Shown piece after piece: positions 1-5,032 of a stretch of 5,032 nucleotides of DNA. Numbering within the stretch: the stretch's first letter is position 1; each line of letters starts with the position of its first letter. The notes below the pieces were generated by a model. It searched no databases and was not told the origin of the DNA. It saw nothing but the letters and a program-made list of their open reading frames with translations. Both the position numbers and the translations under genes were made by a program. The stretch is from Caulobacteraceae bacterium (GTDB lineage: Bacteria > Pseudomonadota > Alphaproteobacteria > Caulobacterales > Caulobacteraceae). Location of the stretch: the NCBI GenBank assembly GCA_003161535.1, contig PMOM01000073.1, forward strand, positions 1 through 5,032, read 5' to 3'.

Positions 1-227
1 GTGTGCAGGGTGTAGTCGAGCATGTCGCGCAGCTTGGGGCAGTCCTCGGTCTCGCCGTAGCCCGGCAGGAATGGCGCGAAGACGCGGTGGCTGGCGGCCA
101 AGGCGGCCAAGAGCGGATCGCCCGGCGCCATGCCACCGGCTCCGTGCAGATAGATCAGGGGCTTGCCCGCGCCACTTTCCAGATAGCGCACGGGCGCGGC
201 CCGCGTTTCGACGGTCTTGGTTTCCAA
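1..227 (-). CDS. Alpha/beta hydrolase, N-terminal part (runs off the left edge)
   Basis: Only the first 75 codons plus two bases are present, reading leftwards. The translation begins METKTVETRAAPVRYLESG and continues with IYLHGAGG (HGAGG at residues 28-32) and later FLPGYGET (about residues 53-60). An HGxGG oxyanion-hole loop followed by a PGxGxS-like element is the usual N-terminal layout of soluble alpha/beta hydrolases of the esterase, epoxide hydrolase and C-C hydrolase type. The nucleophile elbow, acid and histidine lie outside the window, so the reaction is unknown. There is no signal peptide, so the protein is probably cytoplasmic. The TTG start at 225-227 is chosen because AGGGGA lies 8 bases upstream, the conserved sequence starts soon after, and no better in-frame start is visible. 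It begins 14 bases after the monooxygenase stop, so the two are probably co-transcribed. The fold is fairly certain and the substrate is not. Confidence 0.85.
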   Translation of the reverse strand, partial: METKTVETRAAPVRYLESGAGKPLIYLHGAGGMAPGDPLLAALAASHRVFAPFLPGYGETEDCPKLRDMLDYTLH

Positions 228-235
228 GGCTCGGG

Positions 236-241
236 TCCCCT
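236..241 (-). promoter_or_regulatory. Ribosome binding site deciding the TTG start of the hydrolase
   Basis: Read on the minus strand, AGGGGA directly follows the TGA stop of the monooxygenase gene and lies 8 bases before the TTG at 227-225. The spacing is good, and it supports a TTG start and translation closely linked to termination of the upstream gene. Confidence 0.6.
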
Positions 242-1495
242 TCAGGCGTGTTCAGGGACGCGAGCAGCCGCCGGCAGGCTGCCGGCCGTGACGCGCTTGG
301 CCAGCGGCTTGCACCAGAAGCGCCCGTCCCCCTCGCATTCGGGCAGCAGACCCCGCAGCTTGGGCATCACCTTCTCGGCGAACAGCTTGGAGGAATACAT
401 GCACTTCTCGGCCGGCATGTTCCCCACGTGCATCAGGCAGAAGATGTTGCCGACGTTGAGGCCCTTAATCATCTCCTCCATCCGCTGACGGACGGTTTCG
501 GGCGATCCGGCGATGACGTGGCCGCCCTCGGTCAGGTCCTTCCAGGTCAACTCGCCAAAGCCCTTGGGCGGGGCGTATTGCGACAGGGCCCCGGCCTGAA
601 TGGTCTTGATGGTGCGATAGCCCGGCGCGTCGGCGAAGCCTGGATAGACGTGCAGGCAGCGGTTGTAGAAATAGTGCAGGTGTTCGGCGTACAGCCGCTC
701 GGCCTCGGCGTCGGTGTCGGCCACGCAGATGGTCTGGGCGAAGCCGGCCCGGTAGGGCGACGTATCGGGCGCGTTGCGCGCGGCCACGCGATCCCAATAG
801 CCCTGCATCAGGGCCTTGGCGCGGATGTAGCCCGTGAAGCTGAGGTACGAGTAGGAGTAGGTATTGTCGATGCAGAAGTCATAGGTCTCCACCGAGCCGC
901 CACCGGGAATATGGATCGGCGGATGCGGCTGCTGGATGGGCCGGGGCCAGATGTTCACGCGCCGCAGCTTGTTGTAGCGGCCGTTGAAGGCGAAGGGATC
1001 GCGCTCGGTCCAGGCGCGGATGATCAGCTCGTGCGCCTCGGCGTATTTCTCCCGGGTTAGGGCGGGGATCTGGCCGTAGCAGTAGTTGGTATCCATGGAG
1101 GTGCCGACGGGAAAGCCCGCCACCAGCCGCCCGCCGCTGATGCAGTCGAGCATGGCAAACTCCTCGGCCACCCGCACGGGCGGATTGTAGAGGGCGATGG
1201 AGTTGCCCAGCACGACGATGGCGGCGTCCTTGGTCCGCCTCGCCAAGCCCGCGGCGATGAGGTTGGGCGAGGGCATGATGCCATAGCCGTTCTGGTGATG
1301 CTCGTTCACCCCGATGCCGTCGAAGCCCAGAGTGTCGGCATATTCAAGCAGGTCCATATAGGTGTTGTAGACCTCGTGGCTCTTGGCCGGATCGAACAGG
1401 CGCTGGTCGATATCCACCCACACCGAGCGGTTCTTCTCGCGGAAGTCGTCCGGCAAATAGGGCCACGGCATCAGGTTGAACCAGGTGAACTTCAT
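242..1495 (-). CDS. Luciferase-like (LLM class) flavin-dependent monooxygenase, 417 aa
   Basis: This is a cytoplasmic oxidoreductase of the bacterial luciferase fold (TIM barrel, Pfam Bac_luciferase). Members use reduced FMN, normally supplied by a separate reductase, and O2 to oxygenate an organic substrate; some use F420 instead. Visible family marks are the N-terminal strand MKFTWFNLMPWPYLP, GFDGIGVNEHH at 57-67 with the EHH typical of LuxA-like proteins, the LDCISGGRLVAGFPVG segment at 116-131, WPRPIQQPHPPIHIPGGGS at 183-201, and GSPETVRQRMEEMI at 330-343. Residues from about 385 form a tail beyond the usual end of the barrel (…RFWCKPLAKRV…), and overall length is slightly above the common 320-390 residues. 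The ATG at 1493-1495 has GGAGG 7 bases upstream. It is the first gene of the leftward unit and is followed by the alpha/beta hydrolase. No flavin reductase gene is visible, so the electron donor is presumably encoded elsewhere. The substrate cannot be predicted; the family call is very secure. Confidence 0.95.
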   Translation of the reverse strand: MKFTWFNLMPWPYLPDDFREKNRSVWVDIDQRLFDPAKSHEVYNTYMDLLEYADTLGFDGIGVNEHHQNGYGIMPSPNLIAAGLARRTKDAAIVVLGNSIALYNPPVRVAEEFAMLDCISGGRLVAGFPVGTSMDTNYCYGQIPALTREKYAEAHELIIRAWTERDPFAFNGRYNKLRRVNIWPRPIQQPHPPIHIPGGGSVETYDFCIDNTYSYSYLSFTGYIRAKALMQGYWDRVAARNAPDTSPYRAGFAQTICVADTDAEAERLYAEHLHYFYNRCLHVYPGFADAPGYRTIKTIQAGALSQYAPPKGFGELTWKDLTEGGHVIAGSPETVRQRMEEMIKGLNVGNIFCLMHVGNMPAEKCMYSSKLFAEKVMPKLRGLLPECEGDGRFWCKPLAKRVTAGSLPAAARVPEHA

Positions 1496-1500
1496 GCAAC

Positions 1501-1507
1501 ATCCTCC
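1501..1507 (-). promoter_or_regulatory. Ribosome binding site of the monooxygenase
   Basis: The minus strand reads GGAGGAT and then a short spacer to the ATG at 1495, with GGAGG 7 bases from the start codon. This is a strong Shine-Dalgarno match and fixes the start. An out-of-frame ATG overlaps the end of the site and has no ribosome binding site of its own. Confidence 0.75.
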
Positions 1508-1591
1508 GCTCCCGCTTGGCGACGCGGGTTCCTGATCGGTGTTAAGTCAAAACCTTAGGCCAAGGAGGCGCGGGCGCGCAATCGGCGCCTC

Positions 1592-1597
1592 AGGAGA
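1592..1597 (+). promoter_or_regulatory. Ribosome binding site deciding the ATG start of the Gfo/Idh/MocA gene
   Basis: AGGAGA lies 4-5 bases before the ATG at 1602. It favours this start over a GTG at 1539 that would add 21 residues with no family similarity (LSQNLRPRRRGRAIGASGD-like). A second purine run, AAGGAGG at 1562-1568, has no ATG, GTG or TTG at a usable distance. Confidence 0.7.
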
Positions 1598-1601
1598 TCG
1601 C

Positions 1602-2762
1602 ATGAAGACCTATCGCATCGGCGTCATCGGCTTGGGTCAGCGCATCGCCCACGTCCTTGGCGCCATGAGGCAAATGGGCTGGAGCTTGGAGGTGGCCGGC
1701 TACGCCGATCCGTCCCCGGTGGGACTGCCGATCCTGGTCGAGGCGGGTATCGATCCAGGCCGCGCCTATCCCAGCATGGCCCAGCTCCTCGCCGATGGAC
1801 CGTTCGATCTGGTGATGATCGGCTCGCCCAATCACCTGCATTTGGAGCACCTGAACGCCGCCTTCGCCGCCGGCTGTCCGATCTTCTGCGAAAAGCCGAT
1901 CGTGCGGACACGCCAGGAGACCTTTGCCCTGGCCGAGACCCTGGCTGAGGGTCGCGCGCCGCCCCTGTTCATCGGCCTGGTCATGCGCTCGATGCCCATC
2001 GTGCGCGAGGTGATCGCGCGCGTCGATTCCGGCGAACTGGGCGACATCGTCTCCATCGACGCCACCGAGCACCTGCCCCCCGAACACGGCGCCTATCTCG
2101 CCCGCAACTGGCGCCGGCGGGCCGACTGGGGCGGCTCCTATCTGCTCGACAAGGTGTGCCACGACTTCGATGTCTTCGGTCGCATCGCGGGAGGCCGCGC
2201 GGCCCGCGTCGCCAGCTTTGGCGGCAGGCGCATCTTCGATCCCGCCCGCGGGAAAATTCCCATGACCTACGAGGACGGTTCGGCGGCCTATGGCCTGCGC
2301 GACGCCGGCTGGGCGGGCGCCAATGACGCCTTCCATTCGGACATGGATGTCGCCGATCATCAGGTGGCCATCGTCCACTATCAGGGCGGCATGGCCCTGG
2401 CCTTTCACGCCAACAGCCACGTCGCCTTGCAGGAGCGGCGCTGGTACGTCGCCGGAACCCAGGGCACGCTCATCGCCGACCTGGTGCGCAACAAGCTGAT
2501 GGTCCGCCGCGCCCTGGACCGCCGCAAGCCCGAGCGCATGGACTTCGCCACCCGCACCGACGACAACCACAACGGCGCCGACCAGGCCATGGCGCTCGAC
2601 CTGCTGGCCACCCTTGAGGGCCGCGCGCCCTTCCCGGTGACGCCGCGCGAGTCCATGGAAGCAGGCCTGACGGTCATGGCCATCGACGACGCGTCCACGA
2701 GCGGCCAGATGATCGATTGCGCCGCGATGTGGTCGGAATATGATCGCGCCAGCGCCGCATAG
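1602..2762 (+). CDS. Gfo/Idh/MocA-family NAD(P)-dependent oxidoreductase, 386 aa
   Basis: This is a predicted cytoplasmic dehydrogenase of the family that includes glucose-fructose oxidoreductase and inositol dehydrogenase. Such enzymes oxidise or reduce a hydroxyl or keto group, usually on a sugar, cyclitol or related compound, with NAD(P). The N-terminal Rossmann domain starts YRIGVIGLGQR (about 4-14). It is followed by DLVMIGSPNHLHLEHLNAA (69-87) and CEKPI at 96-100, the family's EKP motif with its catalytic or substrate-binding lysine. The C-terminal alpha/beta domain carries GGSYLLDKVCHDFD (177-190), where D183, H187 and D190 fit the usual G-G-x3-D-x3-H-x2-D active-site pattern. The segment at about 211-247 (RIFDPARGKIPMTYEDGS…AFHSD) probably shapes substrate choice. 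Length is normal for the family. No signal peptide is present. The gene is divergent from the monooxygenase and 36 bases upstream of the S9 peptidase start. Family assignment is secure; the substrate is unknown. Confidence 0.95.
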   Translation: MKTYRIGVIGLGQRIAHVLGAMRQMGWSLEVAGYADPSPVGLPILVEAGIDPGRAYPSMAQLLADGPFDLVMIGSPNHLHLEHLNAAFAAGCPIFCEKPIVRTRQETFALAETLAEGRAPPLFIGLVMRSMPIVREVIARVDSGELGDIVSIDATEHLPPEHGAYLARNWRRRADWGGSYLLDKVCHDFDVFGRIAGGRAARVASFGGRRIFDPARGKIPMTYEDGSAAYGLRDAGWAGANDAFHSDMDVADHQVAIVHYQGGMALAFHANSHVALQERRWYVAGTQGTLIADLVRNKLMVRRALDRRKPERMDFATRTDDNHNGADQAMALDLLATLEGRAPFPVTPRESMEAGLTVMAIDDASTSGQMIDCAAMWSEYDRASAA

Positions 2763-2782
2763 GCGAAGGACCGCTGCCACGT

Positions 2783-2788
2783 GAGGAG
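2783..2788 (+). promoter_or_regulatory. Ribosome binding site of the S9 peptidase
   Basis: GAGGAG ends 10 bases before the ATG at 2799, slightly long but usable. A weaker AAGGA at 2765-2769 stands 11 bases before the alternative GTG at 2781, so the site favours but does not prove the ATG start. Confidence 0.5.
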
Positions 2789-2798
2789 ACGCGAGGCG

Positions 2799-4718
2799 AT
2801 GCGACACTTCACGGTGGTCGTCTGGCTGGCGCTAGCCGCCACTTTCGCCCTTCCCGTCCGAGCCGCGCCCCCGATCGCCGCCTACGGCAAGCTCCCCGCT
2901 TTGGACTTTGTGCGCCTTTCCCCATCTGGCGAACGGATCGCCTTCGTCGCCGTTGAGGGCGAAACGCGTCGATTGTTCGTTCGCAAGGTCGGCGGCGACG
3001 CCTTGCTCGTAAGTACGGTCGGATCTTCCAAAATCCGAGACCTACAGTGGGCGGGCGATGACTATGTTTTGATTAGCGCCACCTCCACGCTGAAACTGGG
3101 CAATGGGCTCGTCGATAAGTGGTCCTATTCGACTCGGGCCGAGGTCGGGCTCGTGCTCATCGTTAATCTGAAGACCGGCAAAATCGCCAAGATGTTCGAG
3201 AACCAGGATGAAAAAGTTTTTCTGGGCCTTGTGGACTACATTTACGGTTCTCGAAATATAGATGGCAAGTGGTACGCGTTCGTGCTCGCCTACACCACCA
3301 ATCACGGTGAAGATATCTACAAGATCGACCTAGATACAGGAAAATCGACGCTTGTCTTCAACACGAAGCGTGGCGACGAATATCTGATCGGCGCGGATGG
3401 ATTGGTGCTCGCACGATCACGCTACGACGAAGGCAGTCGCCTGTGGAGCCTGCTGCCTGGAGACAAGAGCCGACAGTCGATGATCGAACGACGCTCCGAC
3501 CTTGCTACGGTGAGTATCGGCGAGGGTCGAAAGCCAGGTACGGTTCTCGTCACGGAAACGGGCCCCGCCCAGGACACCGCCCAGGAATATGCGACGCCGG
3601 AGGACTCCACTGGGACACCGACGTTCGTCGGCTTGGATGTCGACGAATATTTGCATGACCCGAACACTGGCCTGCTAATCGGCGCCGTCTTGAGCGACGG
3701 CGGAGCAATCTTTTTCGATCCAACCCTGCAAAGGCACTATGACGCGGCGCGCAAGGCGTTCCCCGGCCTCCAGGTGACATTGAAATCCTTCTCCGCCGAT
3801 TTTCGGCGGATGGTGGTAATGACCGATGGGGGCGACGATCCCGGAACCTTCTGGCTGGTCGACGTTGGCGCCGGTAAGGCGCAGGACTTGATGTCCGCCT
3901 ATCCGACGATCCAGCCGAAGGACGTCGGCGCGACGCACCTCTTCCCGTTCAAGGCATCCGACGGTTTGGCCATGGATGGCGTACTGACGCTGCCACCGGG
4001 ATCGACGGCCAAGAACCTGCCATTGGTTCTCATGCCGCACGGCGGCCCCATTGGCTTTCGCGACCGTGTCGGCTTCGACTATTGGCCACAGGCTTTCGCC
4101 TCACGCGGCTATGCGGTCTTCCAGCCGAACTACCGGGGCTCATCGGGACACGGCGCCGCCTTCCGGCAGGCGGGTTATGGCGAGTGGGGCCACAGGATGC
4201 TGAGCGATATGAGCGACGGGGTCGCGGCCTTGGCCAGCGCCGGCATCATCGACAAATCCCGTGTATGCGTTGTCGGCGCGAGCTATGGCGGATACGCGGC
4301 GCTCGCCAGCGTTACCTTTCAACATGGCGCGTTTCGCTGCGCCGTATCCGTCTCCGGTGTGAGCGACGTGGGCGCTATGATGGCATCCTGGGGCGACTAC
4401 AGTGGGTCCGCGTCCGGGCGTTACGCCCAGGCCATGTTCGGGGCGGCCTTTTCAGGCGATCCAAGGCTCCAGCAGATCTCGCCGCTTCGCCACGCCGCGG
4501 AGGCGGACGCGCCGATTCTGATCATCCACGGGAAGGACGACACGGTGGTTCCATTCGTTCAAAGTCTGGGGATGAACACCATGCTCGCCAAGGCCGCCAA
4601 GTCCGTCAAATTCCTGCCGTTGGATAGCGAAGACCACTGGTGGTCACACGAAGCGACTCGCGTGCAAATCCTCGAGGCTTCCGTGGCGTTCGTACAAGAG
4701 CACAACCCTGTTCCTTGA
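2799..4718 (+). CDS. Exported S9 family (prolyl oligopeptidase-like) serine peptidase, 639 aa
   Basis: This is a predicted serine peptidase that would cut short peptides, probably in the periplasm. MRHFTVVVWLALAATFALPVRA is a signal peptide with likely cleavage after VRA (residue 22). Residues of about 28-380 fit the family's N-terminal beta-propeller, which limits access to the active site; the opening LPALDFVRLSPSGERIAFVA is typical. The alpha/beta hydrolase domain follows: HGGP (414-417), NYRGSSGHG (444-452), the nucleophile elbow GASYGG with Ser495, HGKDDTVVP with Asp581, and SEDHWWS with His613. The Asp-His spacing of 32 is normal for S9 enzymes, so the triad looks intact. Length is usual for the family. 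A GTG at 2781 would add six residues (MRRREA); the ATG is preferred for its ribosome binding site and cleaner signal peptide. It may be co-transcribed with the dehydrogenase upstream. The propeller-coding part (3061-3360) is only about 49% GC against about 68% in the upstream gene. Exact peptide specificity is unknown. Confidence 0.95.
   Translation: MRHFTVVVWLALAATFALPVRAAPPIAAYGKLPALDFVRLSPSGERIAFVAVEGETRRLFVRKVGGDALLVSTVGSSKIRDLQWAGDDYVLISATSTLKLGNGLVDKWSYSTRAEVGLVLIVNLKTGKIAKMFENQDEKVFLGLVDYIYGSRNIDGKWYAFVLAYTTNHGEDIYKIDLDTGKSTLVFNTKRGDEYLIGADGLVLARSRYDEGSRLWSLLPGDKSRQSMIERRSDLATVSIGEGRKPGTVLVTETGPAQDTAQEYATPEDSTGTPTFVGLDVDEYLHDPNTGLLIGAVLSDGGAIFFDPTLQRHYDAARKAFPGLQVTLKSFSADFRRMVVMTDGGDDPGTFWLVDVGAGKAQDLMSAYPTIQPKDVGATHLFPFKASDGLAMDGVLTLPPGSTAKNLPLVLMPHGGPIGFRDRVGFDYWPQAFASRGYAVFQPNYRGSSGHGAAFRQAGYGEWGHRMLSDMSDGVAALASAGIIDKSRVCVVGASYGGYAALASVTFQHGAFRCAVSVSGVSDVGAMMASWGDYSGSASGRYAQAMFGAAFSGDPRLQQISPLRHAAEADAPILIIHGKDDTVVPFVQSLGMNTMLAKAAKSVKFLPLDSEDHWWSHEATRVQILEASVAFVQEHNPVP
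3792..3810 (+). repeat. Perfect short inverted repeat inside the peptidase gene
   Basis: TCCGCCGA-TTT-TCGGCGGA forms an 8-bp perfect stem with a three-base loop. It encodes part of the SADFRRM segment of the propeller domain. No T-run follows, so it does not look like an intrinsic terminator, and it may be a chance product of GC-rich codons. Confidence 0.5.
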
Positions 4719-4762
4719 CCGCCGACCGCCAGCGAGGCCCGTTCGTGACGGAACTCGCCAAG
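4719..4762. other. Short convergent intergenic gap with no clear terminator
   Basis: These 44 bases lie between the stops of the peptidase (rightward) and the CAP protein (leftward). The only structure seen is a weak hairpin, CCGT-N5-ACGG at 4739-4751, without a T-run on either side. Termination here may be Rho-dependent or may overlap the opposing gene. Confidence 0.4.
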
Positions 4763-5032
4763 CTATTGGCTGACTCCGCCCAGCATCGTCCCCCCGCTTG
4801 AAACGGCCTGCGCAACTGGCGGCGTGCGGCGCAGGATGGCGCCGGCGAGATCAAGCACGCACATCTCGTGGAAGGCCCTATGCGGTCCGCAGGCGACTCC
4901 GGCGAACTGGAACCGGTGATTGAAGAGATCGGCGCGATGCGGCGATCCGGCCACGCCCCGATCGATGATCCATTGATGGACGACCGCCTCCGGCGTGGTC
5001 TGCCCCAGTGAGATATCCTCGGCGATGATCGA
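4763..5032 (-). CDS. CAP (SCP/PR-1-like) domain protein, C-terminal 89 residues (runs off the right edge)
   Basis: The minus-strand frame is open from the right edge to a TAG at 4763-4765. Its translation shows the second half of a CAP domain. AEDISLG (residues 4-10 of the visible part) matches the position of the GEN(I/L) motif. TTPEAVVHQWIIDRGV corresponds to the TAEEVVxxW helix. SPHRADLFNHRFQFAGVACG (30-49) matches the GHRxNLFNPxFxxxGVACG block, and MCVLDLAG (57-64) is the last core strand. Two cysteines, at visible residues 48 and 58, could pair. About 25 residues rich in small amino acids follow the domain. Bacterial CAP proteins are usually exported, and their biochemical role is mostly unknown. 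The N-terminus, any signal peptide and the start codon are outside the window. An in-frame GTG at 4954 lies within the domain and is not the start. The gene faces the peptidase tail to tail. The assignment rests on recognising the motif order by eye. Confidence 0.82.
   Translation of the reverse strand, partial: SIIAEDISLGQTTPEAVVHQWIIDRGVAGSPHRADLFNHRFQFAGVACGPHRAFHEMCVLDLAGAILRRTPPVAQAVSSGGTMLGGVSQ

Larger units (their letters stand above)
1496..1601. promoter_or_regulatory. Divergent control region between the monooxygenase and the Gfo/Idh/MocA gene
   Basis: These 106 bases separate two divergently transcribed genes, so promoters for both directions should lie here or inside the flanking starts. 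The stretch 1541-1557 is the only AT-rich part. On the minus strand it contains TTGACT (1550-1545), a good match to a -35 element, but no convincing -10 element follows at 16-18 bases. A short inverted repeat, TAAG-N7-CTTA, spans 1543-1557 and could be half of an operator. A second weak one, CCCGC-N8-GCGGG, spans 1511-1528, just upstream of the monooxygenase ribosome binding site. No regulator gene lies next to the region. The presence of promoters is inferred from the layout; the exact elements are uncertain. Confidence 0.4.

Noticed and set aside
71..1060. Long rightward open frame of 329 codons antisense to the monooxygenase
   Set aside because: It has no recognisable domain and a composition rich in G, R, A and V, typical of antisense frames in GC-rich genes. 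The opposite strand encodes a clear LLM-family protein with a good ribosome binding site.
1516..1547. TTGGCG and TTAAGT as a rightward promoter
   Set aside because: The spacing is about 20 bases and the second hexamer matches a -10 element poorly.
1539..1601. GTG at 1539 as the start of the Gfo/Idh/MocA gene
   Set aside because: The extra 21 residues resemble no family member, and the ATG at 1602 has a close AGGAGA and leads straight into the Rossmann strand.
1590..2807. Leftward open frame of 405 codons antisense to the Gfo/Idh/MocA gene
   Set aside because: It mirrors codon positions of the real gene and shows no family motif. The sense strand has the Rossmann, EKP and D-H-D active-site motifs in order.
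4082..4627. Second rightward frame of 181 codons inside the peptidase gene
   Set aside because: It is an arginine-rich frameshifted reading of the catalytic domain with no motif, while the main frame carries the complete Ser-Asp-His triad.
4739..4751. Weak hairpin in the convergent gap as an intrinsic terminator
   Set aside because: The stem is only 4 bp and has no T-run on either strand.
4606..4854. Leftward 82-codon frame across the peptidase end and the convergent gap
   Set aside because: It has no recognisable domain and overlaps two better-supported genes, the peptidase on the plus strand and the CAP protein in another minus-strand frame.

Overview
The window comes from a GC-rich bacterial chromosome. 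Hand counts give about 68% GC over positions 1981-2280. Every gene has a purine-rich ribosome binding site, coding is dense, and the families present are an exported S9 peptidase, a CAP-domain protein, a luciferase-like monooxygenase and a Gfo/Idh/MocA dehydrogenase. This suggests an alphaproteobacterium, perhaps of the Caulobacter/Phenylobacterium or sphingomonad type. The taxon is an inference, since no rRNA or other marker gene is present.

There are five protein genes in three transcription blocks. Reading leftwards from about 1500 are a luciferase-like flavin-dependent monooxygenase (242-1495) and, 14 bases downstream, the first 75 codons of an alpha/beta hydrolase that starts at TTG and leaves the window at base 1. 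Reading rightwards from a shared 106-base divergent control region (1496-1601) are a Gfo/Idh/MocA-family NAD(P)-dependent oxidoreductase (1602-2762) and, 36 bases further on, an exported S9 prolyl-oligopeptidase-like peptidase (2799-4718). Converging on the peptidase from the right edge is the C-terminal part of a CAP (SCP/PR-1-like) domain protein (4763-5032).

The monooxygenase, hydrolase and dehydrogenase could form a small catabolic module: oxygenation of a substrate, cleavage of an ester or related product, and oxidation of an alcohol or sugar-like group. This rests only on gene families and arrangement, and no substrate can be read from the sequence. The peptidase and CAP protein look like envelope or secreted functions unrelated to that module. 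The N-terminal propeller part of the peptidase is markedly poorer in GC than its neighbours.

No tRNA, rRNA, CRISPR array, insertion sequence, phage gene or long repeat was seen. There is no clear sign of an undescribed system; the points below are modest leads.
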